From assembly GCA_019638235.1 (NCBI GenBank), contig JAHBUE010000003.1, forward strand, positions 174,688 to 238,687: a stretch of DNA of 64,000 nucleotides. The letters are read 5' to 3'. This DNA comes from Cyclobacteriaceae bacterium. Lineage in GTDB: Bacteria; Bacteroidota; Bacteroidia; Cytophagales; Cyclobacteriaceae. Under the pieces are notes generated by a model that saw nothing but the letters and a program-made list of their open reading frames with translations, was not told where the DNA came from and ran no database searches. Positions 15,729 to 25,200 of the stretch are shown piece by piece. Position 1 is the first letter of the stretch. Every line of letters starts with the position of its first letter. The translations under genes were made by a program, and so were the position numbers.

Positions 15729-16259
15729 ATGGCTATTCGCAGACCTTTTAACCTGAATCAATGGATAACCGAAAACCGTGACCTGTTAAAACCCCCCGTT
15801 GGCAACAAAAACCTGTATGCCGATGCCGGTGACTATATCGTGATGATTGTGGGCGGCCCGAATGCCCGCAAGGATTACCATTTTAACGAAACCGAGGAAT
15901 TGTTTTACCAATTAGAAGGCGATATCAACGTGCGCATACAGGAGGACGGCAAGCCTGTTGACATCCCGATTAAACAAGGCGAAATGTTCCTGCTTCCCGC
16001 ACGTGTTCCGCATCGGCCCGAGCGCCCGGCCAATACCGTAGGATTAGTTATTGAGTGCAAACGCCCCGAAGAAAATGTGTTGGATGGTCTGCAATGGTAT
16101 TGCGACAAGTGCAACAACAAACTGCACGAATACCGTTTTCATTTAGATAACATCGAAAAAGATTTTTTGCCTCGCTTTCGCGAATTTTATGGTTCGGAAG
16201 AATTGCGCACCTGTAAAAACTGTGGCACTGTAATGGATACCGACCCCCGTTTTGTTTAA
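15729..16259 (+). CDS. nbaC: 3-hydroxyanthranilate 3,4-dioxygenase
   Basis: A 176-residue cupin that opens the ring of 3-hydroxyanthranilate to 2-amino-3-carboxymuconate semialdehyde. The facial triad is complete with H51, E57 and H95, at the same mutual spacing as in the Ralstonia enzyme. The bacterial C-terminal rubredoxin-like iron site is also present, with Cys125 and Cys128 (WYCDKCNN) and Cys162 and Cys165 (TCKNCG). The product either cyclises to quinolinate for NAD synthesis or is decarboxylated for catabolism. The DinB-like gene follows 2 bases later and kynureninase after that, one operon. Confidence 0.96.
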   Translation: MAIRRPFNLNQWITENRDLLKPPVGNKNLYADAGDYIVMIVGGPNARKDYHFNETEELFYQLEGDINVRIQEDGKPVDIPIKQGEMFLLPARVPHRPERPANTVGLVIECKRPEENVLDGLQWYCDKCNNKLHEYRFHLDNIEKDFLPRFREFYGSEELRTCKNCGTVMDTDPRFV

Positions 16260-16261
16260 CT

Positions 16262-16795
16262 ATGGAACAAAACGAACTCCGGCAAAAACTAACCGAGGCT
16301 TACAACGTGTTCATCAGTACCGTTCGTAAATTACCGGATGCTGAGTTTGTGCTATCCACCAACGGTAAATGGGCAGGCGGGCAACAACTTGCGCACATTA
16401 TCAAAAGTGTTTCGCCAGTTAATTTTGCTTTTGCTTTGCCCGATTTTGTTTTAAAAATGGCTTTCGGAAAAGCCAACCGCCCATCGCGCACATACCAACA
16501 ACTTGTTGAAAAATACCAGGGCAAATTAGCACAAGGCGGAAAAGCACCGAAGCAATTCGTGCCAAAATCAGTAACCCTCAATCAACGAGAAGTGCTGATA
16601 AAAAAACTTGAAAAACTAATTGCAACGTTGAATAAACGCATTGACCGGCTCTCAGAAAAACAATTAGATGAACTTTTGCTTCCCCATCCCTTGATGGGGA
16701 AGCTCACTTTCCGTGAAATGATATACTTCACCATATATCATTCTCAACATCACGAAAAGCAAATTACAGCAAATCTTAAAAATCAAAACACTTAA
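16262..16795 (+). CDS. DinB-like (DUF1569-type) protein
   Basis: A 177-residue four-helix protein of the DinB/YfiT superfamily. Candidate metal-binding histidines are in GGQQLAHI (about residue 43) and in the C-terminal HSQHHEKQI (about 163-168), with the intervening FREMIYFTIYH typical of the superfamily. Such proteins are often thiol-dependent transferases or of unknown role. It lies between the dioxygenase (2 bases) and kynureninase (9 bases) in a tight operon, so it may serve the pathway or simply be carried along. Function unproven. Confidence 0.75.
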   Translation: MEQNELRQKLTEAYNVFISTVRKLPDAEFVLSTNGKWAGGQQLAHIIKSVSPVNFAFALPDFVLKMAFGKANRPSRTYQQLVEKYQGKLAQGGKAPKQFVPKSVTLNQREVLIKKLEKLIATLNKRIDRLSEKQLDELLLPHPLMGKLTFREMIYFTIYHSQHHEKQITANLKNQNT

Positions 16796-16804
16796 TTATT
16801 GTTC

Positions 16805-18076
16805 ATGCATTTCGAAAGCACCCTTGCATTTGCGCACAAACTCGACAAAGCCGATCTGCTTAAATCGTTCCGTTCGTTGTTTCACATTCCGAAAGTAAAA
16901 GGTAAACCCGCGATCTATTTCACTGGCAATTCTCTAGGCCTTCAGCCAAAAACAACCAAAAAATTTATTACCGAAGAACTCCGGGATTGGGCAGCGCTTG
17001 GCGTTGAGGGTCACCTGCATTCGCGAAGGCCTTGGCTCTACTATCATAAGTTTACCAAAAAAGCGCTTGCACAACTTGTTGGGGCAAAACCGTTAGAAGT
17101 TGTAGCCATGAATCAGCTTACGGTAAACCTCCACCTGATGATGGTTTCATTTTATCGTCCAACCAAAACCCGTTTTAAAATTATTACAGAAGCAGGCGCA
17201 TTCCCGTCCGACCAATATGCTTTTGAATCGCAGGCGAAGTTTCATAACCTGAATCCCGATAAAGCCATTATTGAATTAACTCCACGCGAAGGCGAACATA
17301 CGCTACGAACAGAAGATATTCTGCAAACAATTGAAGCACATGCATCGCAACTTGCGTTAGTGATATTGGGAGGCGTGCAATATTATACCGGTCAGTTTTT
17401 TAACATCAAAAAAATTACGGAAGCCGCACACAAGGCCGGTGCATACGCAGGCTTTGACCTGGCACATGCTATCGGTAATGTTCCAGTAAACCTGCATCGC
17501 GACCAGGTTGACTTTGCCGTGTGGTGCAGCTACAAGTATCTGAACTCCGGGCCGGGCGGTATTGCCGGTGCGTTTGTGCATGAACGCCATGCACACAATG
17601 TTGACCTGCCACGCTTTTCAGGCTGGTGGGGGCACAATGAAAAAGAACGCTTTCAAATGAAAAAAGGATTTGTTCCTATGCCCGGAGTTGACGGCTGGCA
17701 ACTTTCCAATTTCCCGATATTTCAGGGAGCGGCACATCTTGCGGCATTGGAAATTTTTCAGGAGGTCGGTATAAAAAATCTGCGTAAGAAAAGTATAGCC
17801 CTTACCGGGTATCTTGAATTTCTGCTCAAGGAAATTGACCCGGATGAAAAGATCTTTACCCTTCTTACACCAAAAAAAATTAATGAACGGGGTTGCCAGC
17901 TTTCTATTTATATGAAAACAGGCGGAAGAAAAATGTTTAACACCCTTACCAACCACGGTGTTATTGCCGACTGGCGCGAACCCGGTGTTATCCGCGTGGC
18001 GCCCGTGCCGTTATACAACACGTTTGAGGAGGTTTTTCGGTTTGCGGAGATTTTTAAAAATGCAATTAAGCGCTAA
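16805..18076 (+). CDS. kynU: Kynureninase
   Basis: A 423-residue PLP enzyme of fold type I that cleaves kynurenine or 3-hydroxykynurenine to anthranilate or 3-hydroxyanthranilate plus alanine. Seen: YFTGNSLGLQP near residue 40, SRRPWLYYHK, the aspartate region GFDLAHAIGN near 217, and the PLP lysine in WCSYKYLNSGPGG near 243, then the FSGWWGH signature. I chose the ATG at 16805; a TTG two codons upstream is in frame. Genes for the dioxygenase and kynurenine monooxygenase flank it. Confidence 0.96.
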   Translation: MHFESTLAFAHKLDKADLLKSFRSLFHIPKVKGKPAIYFTGNSLGLQPKTTKKFITEELRDWAALGVEGHLHSRRPWLYYHKFTKKALAQLVGAKPLEVVAMNQLTVNLHLMMVSFYRPTKTRFKIITEAGAFPSDQYAFESQAKFHNLNPDKAIIELTPREGEHTLRTEDILQTIEAHASQLALVILGGVQYYTGQFFNIKKITEAAHKAGAYAGFDLAHAIGNVPVNLHRDQVDFAVWCSYKYLNSGPGGIAGAFVHERHAHNVDLPRFSGWWGHNEKERFQMKKGFVPMPGVDGWQLSNFPIFQGAAHLAALEIFQEVGIKNLRKKSIALTGYLEFLLKEIDPDEKIFTLLTPKKINERGCQLSIYMKTGGRKMFNTLTNHGVIADWREPGVIRVAPVPLYNTFEEVFRFAEIFKNAIKR

Positions 18077-18138
18077 CCTGATATTTGTCAGGCTTTTTAA
18101 CGTGTTGAAAATCTATATTCCGCAATGAATTGATTGCC

Positions 18139-19470
18139 ATGAAAGAAACCAAACACATCGCCATTGTTGGAGCCGGACTTGTCGGTTCTTTACTTTCCAT
18201 CTACTTAGCTAAGCGCGGCTACAAGGTTTCGGTGTACGAACGCAGGCTCGACATGCGTAAACACCTCATTGAAGGCGGGCGCTCCATTAATCTTGCGTTG
18301 AGCAACCGGGGCATTCGTGCGTTGGAACAAATAGGGTTGGCCGAAATGCTGAAACAAAACGCCATATCCATGCACGGACGGATGATTCACGATGAACAAG
18401 GCAAACTAAACCTGTTACCCTACGGTAAGGCAGGTCAGTTTATAAATTCTGTTTCGCGGGGCGGCCTGAACATGGCGCTGACGACGGAAGCCGAAAAACA
18501 AGGCGTTGAGTTTTTCTTTGAGCACCGCTGCCTCCATGTCGATTTTAATAAAACCGAACTCACGCTTCAGGAATACGAAGCTGTAAAACACAAAACGTTT
18601 GATTTGATTATTGGTGCCGATGGCGCATTTTCTGCCGTGCGGGGTGCCATGCAACTCACCGAGCGATTTGAATACCAACAAACCTATATCGAACATGGCT
18701 ACAAGGAATTGCGCATTCCTGCTGGCGATGATGGAAATTTTTTGATGGAGCCTAACGCCCTGCACATCTGGCCACGCGATAGCTTTATGCTGATTGCCTT
18801 ACCCAATCCTGATAAAACATTTACGTGCACATTGTTTCTTCCTTTTGAGGGAACAAATTCCTTTAGTGAACTTGACTCTCCGGAAGCTATTCAGAAGTTT
18901 TTTGCAAAATATTTTCCGGATGCCTGTGCGATGATGCCCGCTTTGCAGGAAGATTTTCGCGATAATCCTACCTCATCATTAGTAACTATCCGGTGCTACC
19001 CGTGGGCGCGAAATAAAACATTACTCGTTGGCGATGCCGCACACGGCATTGTTCCGTTTTACGGGCAGGGCATGAATGCCGGCTTTGAAGACTGCCGCGT
19101 ACTAAATGATTTATTGGATGAATACGGTGACAAATGGAAAAAAGTAATGCCTGCGTTTCAGGCGTTGCGCAAACCCGATGCCGATGCCATTGCCCAGCTT
19201 GCTTTAGATAATTTTGTAGAAATGCGCGACCTCGTGAACGATGAAGACTTCATCATACGAAAAAAAATAGAAGCCAAACTGCATGAGCATTACCCGGATA
19301 AATGGATACCCCTGTACACGATGGTTACGTTCCGCGATGACCTGCGCTATTCCTACGCTTTTGAAACAGGGCAAAAGCAAAAAGCCATTATGGATCAAGT
19401 AATGAAATCGCCCGGGATTTTTGAAAACTGGCAATCGGTTAATCTGGAGGCAATTGTGAATAGGTTGTGA
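18139..19470 (+). CDS. kmo: Kynurenine 3-monooxygenase
   Basis: A 443-residue FAD-dependent aromatic hydroxylase converting kynurenine to 3-hydroxykynurenine with NADPH. The dinucleotide-binding GAGLVGS lies near residues 12-18, RSINLALSNRG near 48-58 is specific to this enzyme, ADGAFSAVR near 158 is the FAD/NADPH DG motif, and GDAAHGIVPFYGQGMNAG near 298-315 contacts FAD. The C-terminal YTMVTFRDDLRYS segment is typical of the bacterial and eukaryotic enzymes. The ATG at 18139 is preferred over a TTG three codons upstream. It ends at a strong terminator shared with the convergent lytic transglycosylase. Confidence 0.96.
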   Translation: MKETKHIAIVGAGLVGSLLSIYLAKRGYKVSVYERRLDMRKHLIEGGRSINLALSNRGIRALEQIGLAEMLKQNAISMHGRMIHDEQGKLNLLPYGKAGQFINSVSRGGLNMALTTEAEKQGVEFFFEHRCLHVDFNKTELTLQEYEAVKHKTFDLIIGADGAFSAVRGAMQLTERFEYQQTYIEHGYKELRIPAGDDGNFLMEPNALHIWPRDSFMLIALPNPDKTFTCTLFLPFEGTNSFSELDSPEAIQKFFAKYFPDACAMMPALQEDFRDNPTSSLVTIRCYPWARNKTLLVGDAAHGIVPFYGQGMNAGFEDCRVLNDLLDEYGDKWKKVMPAFQALRKPDADAIAQLALDNFVEMRDLVNDEDFIIRKKIEAKLHEHYPDKWIPLYTMVTFRDDLRYSYAFETGQKQKAIMDQVMKSPGIFENWQSVNLEAIVNRL

Positions 19471-19528
19471 AACCTCACCCCCGAAAGAGATTTGAGTCTT
19501 TACAGAAATCTCCGTTGGGGGTGAGGTT
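19471..19528. terminator. Bidirectional hairpin between kmo and the lytic transglycosylase
   Basis: AACCTCACCCCC (19471-19482) pairs perfectly with GGGGGTGAGGTT (19517-19528), and inside it GAGATTT pairs with AAATCTC. This gives a long cruciform-capable hairpin exactly between two convergent stop codons; it has no long T-tract, so termination may rely on stem strength. The base composition is unlike the neighbourhood, which suggests a dispersed palindromic repeat. Confidence 0.75.
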
Positions 19529-20948
19529 AAGAATCAATCATCACCTTATACTCTTCAAAGCGATTAAGAATAGCCTTTACATAATTTACCGGCTCTTCGC
19601 ATTTGCAGTAACCCGCCATTACTACCGGGTCGCGGTAGTAATCGGGGTCGGATTTTCGTAACAGGTAACGCTCAACAACTTCCCATGAATCTGTTTTCTC
19701 ACCGTGCTTCTCTGCCAGCTTTCGCGCATCCAGAACATGGGTTAACCCTGCATTATACGAGGCCAGCACAAACTTCAACCGTTCTTCTTTATCTGAAATA
19801 TTTTTCGACCAGTATTTATCTAAATACTGTAAAAAACGCACACCGCCACGTAAACTTTGCTGCGGATTTGTCGGGTCAACTACACCAAACCGTTTTGCAG
19901 TTTCGGGCATCAACTGCATCAACCCTTTTGCACCCGCCCACGATTCGCCTTTCGGATTAAAGCGCGACTCCTGGTAAACAACCGAAGCCAGCAGCCGCCA
20001 ATCCCAACCTAATTCATCCGCGCCTTTTTTAATCAGCTCATCATAAATCGATATTTTGTTTCCACCCAACGAAGAGTAGTCACTCGTTAACCTGACTAAC
20101 GTTGTGCGCGGACTTTTAAAGTACCGATTATAAATTACCATAAAGGTTGCTTCTTTCTTTACTCCTGCAAGCCAGTTGTTAATCTCTTCCTGCAATTCGG
20201 GCGAGGTTTTTCGCACCGACCACGCAATTTGCTGCGGCAGGCTAAGAATTGTTTCCACATCTAAGTTGTCGTGATACGCTGCATTTACCCGCGCAATAAT
20301 ATTGTCGGTTACTGTATAATCAATATCGCCCATAGCCACGGCCTTTATCAGGTTTTCCGTTACCGCATCGGTGCTGTCTTCATGCACGATAATCTCTCCG
20401 CCAATTTCTTCCGATAAATGGTGCAGCCGTTGCACAAAACTTGAGTTAGCCATTGCATATACTTCCTTACCGATAAGTTGCGCTGGCCTGCGTATCAATT
20501 GTTCGTTAAGTTGATTGCGCGTAAGCTGGCGCCAGTTATCGGGCTTGCGTTGCACCAACACCTGGTAAGAATCAAACTGCGGATTGGTGAACAGTATTTT
20601 TTCTGTTCTGTCTTTGGTTATCGTTAACGGAAAGGCGAGAATATCGCCCTCGCCACTATTCAGTTGGTCGATGCCCCGCTCAACACCCGAAGTAACTTTA
20701 ATGCGAAGTTCCACATCAAGGTGTTGTGCGAGGCGTTTGAGCAATTCATACTCAAAGCCCATGGAACGGCCTTTGTAAATAAAATAGCTGAATGAATTGT
20801 TGTCAACAAGAGCGGTGAGGTAGCCCCGTTCTTTGATTTGCTCCAGGTCAACAGCTACCGGGGCCGCATCTGCGGAGTCCGAAGAGCGCCCACATCCTGC
20901 AAAAACAAGGAAAATCGCTATAATGGAGGGAATATGCCAACCAGCCAT
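19527..20948 (-). CDS. mltF: MltF-type membrane-bound lytic murein transglycosylase
   Basis: A 473-residue lipoprotein with a VFAGC lipobox (Cys19). Residues about 40-280 form a solute-binding protein family 3 domain (GYLTALVDNNSFSYFIYKGR, GDILAFPLTITKDR), followed by a family 1 lytic transglycosylase domain (about 295-430) with the catalytic Glu in VYQESRFNP near 308, then GAKGLMQLMPETA and ASYNAG. This is the MltF arrangement: sensing of peptidoglycan fragments by the first domain controls cleavage of glycan strands. It acts at the outer membrane's inner face. Single gene, leftward. Confidence 0.9.
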   Translation of the reverse strand: MAGWHIPSIIAIFLVFAGCGRSSDSADAAPVAVDLEQIKERGYLTALVDNNSFSYFIYKGRSMGFEYELLKRLAQHLDVELRIKVTSGVERGIDQLNSGEGDILAFPLTITKDRTEKILFTNPQFDSYQVLVQRKPDNWRQLTRNQLNEQLIRRPAQLIGKEVYAMANSSFVQRLHHLSEEIGGEIIVHEDSTDAVTENLIKAVAMGDIDYTVTDNIIARVNAAYHDNLDVETILSLPQQIAWSVRKTSPELQEEINNWLAGVKKEATFMVIYNRYFKSPRTTLVRLTSDYSSLGGNKISIYDELIKKGADELGWDWRLLASVVYQESRFNPKGESWAGAKGLMQLMPETAKRFGVVDPTNPQQSLRGGVRFLQYLDKYWSKNISDKEERLKFVLASYNAGLTHVLDARKLAEKHGEKTDSWEVVERYLLRKSDPDYYRDPVVMAGYCKCEEPVNYVKAILNRFEEYKVMIDS

Positions 20949-21015
20949 AGGGTTAATATATGCAAGATGTCTTAAAATAAAAACATGGGGGCATCTGGGG
21001 CATGCTCAGGTCATT

Positions 21016-21051
21016 GGTACAGATATGGCACTAATGTGCTATATTTGTACC
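21016..21051. promoter_or_regulatory. Long palindrome in front of the second DUF4143 ATPase gene
   Basis: A 36-base imperfect palindrome running from GGTACA to TGTACC, with ATAT and GCAC/GTGC inner arms and only a few mismatches, and ending on the base before the ATG at 21052. It could be a dimeric repressor operator or, as RNA, a hairpin that hides the start codon. The position parallels the palindrome of the paralogue at 8781 although the sequence differs. Confidence 0.7.
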
Positions 21052-22215
21052 ATGATCCCCAGGCAAGCAGAAAAAACATTGCGTTCACTAACCCGGCAAT
21101 TCAGGGCAGTGGCAGTCGTTGGCCCTCGCCAAAGCGGAAAAAGCACACTTGTTCAAAAAGTGTTTCCGCGCAAGCCCTATGTATCACTTGAAAACCCCGA
21201 TGAAAGGCTTTTTGCCGTAACCGATCCCCGCGCTTTTTTAGGACAGTATAAAAACGGAGCCATCATTGACGAAGCCCAGCAGGCACCTGAATTGTTCAGC
21301 TATCTGCAACAAGTGCTCGACAAAGCAAAAAAAGACGGGCTTTTTATTTTAACCGGAAGCAATAACTTCCTTCTCCAACAATCCATTTCACAAACCTTAG
21401 CAGGGCGCATCGGCTATCTGGATTTATTGCCACTCACCTTTAATGAAATACAAAACTTTAGCAATGATTATAATACAGATGAACTGTTATTGAACGGCTG
21501 TTACCCTGAAATTTTTGACCGCAACAGAAATCCCGCTAAATGGTATCCTGCTTACATACGCACATACATAGAACGCGATGTAAAACAACTAAAGAATATT
21601 GAAAACACGTTATTATTCAATCGGTTTATCCAATTATGCGCAGGGCGCACGGGGCAGCAGCTTAACATTGCTGCACTAAGTAACGAATGCGGTGTTCACA
21701 TAAGAACTGTACAGAATTGGCTCAGCATTTTACAATCCAGTTATATTGTATTCCTGCTATCTCCGCATTTTTCCAATTTTAACAAGCGCATTGTGAAAAC
21801 GCCAAAACTGTATTTCCACGACACAGGATTAGCTTGTTCTCTCCTGGGAATACACACAGTAAAAGAACTGGAAAATTCCCATTTCAGAGGAGCGTTGTTT
21901 GAAAACTATATAATCGCAGAATGTTTGAAACAAAGAAACAACATTGGCAGCAACACACAGTTGTACTACTGGCGCGACAACAAGGGCATCGAAATAGATT
22001 TGCTTGCCGACAAGGGTAAGAAACTCATTCCTGTAGAAATAAAATCAGGAAAAACTTTTCAGGAAAATTTTGTAAAAAACATCAACACATGGAATCAGTT
22101 TTCCGGGCAAACAGGTGGTATTGTACTGTACGATGGAAACGCAAACCACCAGCGAAGCGATAAAATTAAAGTAGCCAACTGGAGGGATGGTAAGGTGTTA
22201 AATGCTTTGTTATAA
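21052..22215 (+). CDS. AAA ATPase with DUF4143 domain, copy 2
   Basis: A 387-residue paralogue of the protein at 8781-9944, with equal length. Walker A is GPRQSGKS, Walker B GAIIDEAQ, then ILTGSNNFLLQQ; the helix-turn-helix-like ALSNECGVHIRTVQNWLSIL and the C-terminal EIDLLAD ... IPVEIKSG (PD-(D/E)xK-like residues) are all conserved. I start it at the ATG at 21052, directly after the palindrome, since the first residues then align with the paralogue (MIPRQAEKTLRSLTRQFRAV against MIERIAEPVLKTLAKQFRAV). Family role unsettled; the genes are typically multicopy in this phylum. Confidence 0.85.
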   Translation: MIPRQAEKTLRSLTRQFRAVAVVGPRQSGKSTLVQKVFPRKPYVSLENPDERLFAVTDPRAFLGQYKNGAIIDEAQQAPELFSYLQQVLDKAKKDGLFILTGSNNFLLQQSISQTLAGRIGYLDLLPLTFNEIQNFSNDYNTDELLLNGCYPEIFDRNRNPAKWYPAYIRTYIERDVKQLKNIENTLLFNRFIQLCAGRTGQQLNIAALSNECGVHIRTVQNWLSILQSSYIVFLLSPHFSNFNKRIVKTPKLYFHDTGLACSLLGIHTVKELENSHFRGALFENYIIAECLKQRNNIGSNTQLYYWRDNKGIEIDLLADKGKKLIPVEIKSGKTFQENFVKNINTWNQFSGQTGGIVLYDGNANHQRSDKIKVANWRDGKVLNALL

Positions 22216-22238
22216 AAAACCACCCACTCCCTACAAAA

Positions 22239-22265
22239 AAAGGCTGCCCTTTTGGAGCAGCCTTT
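22239..22265. terminator. Intrinsic terminator between ATPase copy 2 and the TonB receptor
   Basis: AAAGGCTGC (22239-22247) pairs with GCAGCCTTT (22257-22265) around a 9-base loop. It is preceded by six A's on the + strand, so it has a T-tract for the leftward TonB-receptor transcript and ends TTTCT for the rightward one. It lies between two convergent genes. Confidence 0.8.
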
Positions 22266-22286
22266 CTATGAAACTAAAAACTTGTG

Positions 22287-25200
22287 TTAGTTAAAGATGT
22301 AACGCAAGCCAAACTGCATGTAGTAGGTTGACGTAATAGAGTTGTTATCTCTGAACGTAGTTGCTACCGGCTGGTTACCGGCTGATTGCAGCCTGAAGGT
22401 AGGCGCTACACCCGGATTACCCAATGAACCAACGTTTGTAGGAACAAGAATACCCGGTGCATTCACTTGTTTAAAGATACCCCACTTAGGGTTCAGCAGG
22501 TTGCCGAAATTGAAAATATCAATGGTGAATTGCAGTGTGTTTTTCTTGCCGCCAATATCAGTGAACACATCCTGGGCGAAACGTAAATCGATTTGATTTC
22601 TCCACGGCAAGGTAGCACCGTTACGGGTTGCATACTCGCCCATGTGCTTGCTCAGATATTTGTCTTGCTTAATATACTCGAAGAACAACGCGCTTTGTTG
22701 AGCTGCGGTAACATTATTAGGGTTTGCGCCTGTACCGTAGTTAAAGTCGGTAAATGTAATCTCAGACGCATCTTTTGGTATGTAAATCAAATCATTTACC
22801 TGACCATCGCGGTTAAAGTCTGCACTGTATGTATAGGAGAAACGCCCCTGGATAGAACCCTCATAGAACAGGGAAACCTGGGTAGCTAATTTTTTCAAAT
22901 ACTCCTTGCGATACGAAACAGAAGCAATAATACGGTCGGGCACTACATAACCGGCTGTACTCAACTCAGGTCTGTTAGCAATACTTGTTGAAATTTGGGT
23001 GTTTTGCCAAGTGTTGATTAACTGGTCGCCACCGCCATCATACAATACTTTCGCTCCACTGCGTGTATAGGCCACGAAAGCCGAAAGGCCATTGTTGAAT
23101 TGCTTCTCTACTTTTGCAGATACAGAATAGTAGTGGCCCTGGTTGCCATTGCTTAACAGGATCGGGTTCCAGGCGCTACCTGTTACTTCACTGGCTTGCC
23201 CGCCAGTCAGTTTGTATTTAAACTTATCAACATTGCTTGTAGGATAAATCAGACGGTTATCAGGATACCCGGCCACGTTCAACGCTTGTGCGCCTGCATC
23301 GTTAATATTGGGGTTATATCCCAGGGCAGTATTCAGGTCTTTCGTATAAATGGCTTCTACTGTAGCCACCATACCAAACGGCAGTTGCTTATCAACAGCC
23401 ACACTGGTTTTCCATGCTTGGGGGAATTTAAAATTGGGGTCAATAGCGCTAAACGTAGCAGGAATTGCGGTACCGGCAGCAGGAGGAACATCAGGACGGT
23501 AAGGTTCTTCACGGAACGGGCCTGGAGTGTTGCCCTGCCCTGTAAAGGTTTGCGTGAATTGCAGCAAGCCTGCATCACCCGATTGTGCTACTAACCAAAC
23601 GGTGGGCACACGGCCGGTGAAGATACCCGTACCACCACGAACCTGGAGGGTACGATCACCCTTCGCATCCCAGTTGAAACCTATACGGGGCGATACCATT
23701 AGTTTTGCACCTGGAAGCACGCCTGAATCCATTCTTTTACCATCGTAAAACTCAAGAGGCGCTACCAATGGGTGGGTTTTAATACCCTCAACCGAAGGGA
23801 ACGTAGGCAAATCGAAGCGGATACCGGCTGTTAACTTTAAACGGTCGTTAACAGAAATTTCATCCTGTGCATACGCTGAGTATTGGTTATATCCAATGTT
23901 AGGGAAGGCTTGCTCAAAACCAGGAGAAAGCGAGTAGGTAATGGCATAGTTGATCGGGTTAACGCGGTTGGCCGGATCAGGATCAAGGGCTGATTCAAAA
24001 TCAGCCCATGAATTAAACACATAATAGCCTGTGCCAAATCGCTGGAAACCGTTTTTGGTTGTTTGAAAATCGGCCTGAATACCGGCTGTTATATTATGCT
24101 TGCCTGCATTGAAGGTAACGAAATCAACAATGGAATAAGAGGTTACATCGCGCAGGTTACCGAACGAAAAAATTTCATAACCAAATGAAGTATAGGTTTG
24201 ATTACTACCCGTTCCGTCCAGGATATCCACAAACGGGAAAACTCTACTGTTTGAACTGCGTGGGTCGTTTTGATTAGTATAGGTAACCCGTAATGTGTTG
24301 GCCAATTTACCAAACAACGAGTTTGCTTCCACCGCTAAGGAATAAAAGTTAGCTTCCTGGAAATACATGGCATTTTTAAAGAACATTGCCTGGTTGCTTT
24401 GGCGGTTATAGCCAGCAGCCGGATTAAAACCAGAACCTGAAGTAGATGTACTTGGGAATGAAGGCGACTTGCTTTCTACCTGGCTGTAACGCACGTTAAT
24501 GCGGTGGTTCTGGTTAATGTTCCAGTCTAACCGGGCCACAAAACGCGTGTTGCCGCTTTCGTTATCATATCCCTGGTAGGGGCCTGTTTCATAATCATAG
24601 TTATCTCTCAGGTATTGACTGTAGTAATCCAAATCGCTGGCTAACGGGCGAGATACGTTCGGGTTAGTAGTTGGGTCAAAAGCTTGTCCATCTGCTCGTG
24701 CTACCTGCAACTGACCGGGGCGGGTTTCTTTTGTTTGTTCATAGTTTACAAAGAAGAACAATTTATTTTTCACGATAGGGCCACCTAAGCGCACACCCAA
24801 TGTTTTAATATCGAGCGGGGCGCGTGTCAACGCTGCGTTATCACCCACTTTGTTACCCTGCTGGTTTTCATTTCTCCAGAAGGTATAAACCGAACCTGAA
24901 AAATCGTTTGTACCGGAACGGGTAACCGCGTTGATAGCGCTACCGATAAAGTTTGCCTGGCGAACATCATACGGGGTGATGTTTATCGAAATTTCTTCAA
25001 TAGCATCTAACGATATAGGAGAACCGTTGGCAGGCAGGTTTGTTCCAATACCAAAGGTGTTGTTAAAATCCGAGCCGTCAACGGTAATGTAGTTCTGGCG
25101 GTAGTTTCCACCACCGATAGCGCCATTGCTGGTTCCGGTAGCCTGGGGTGTCATTCTTATCATGTCGTTCATGCTACGGGAAATGGTAGGCATGGTCATG

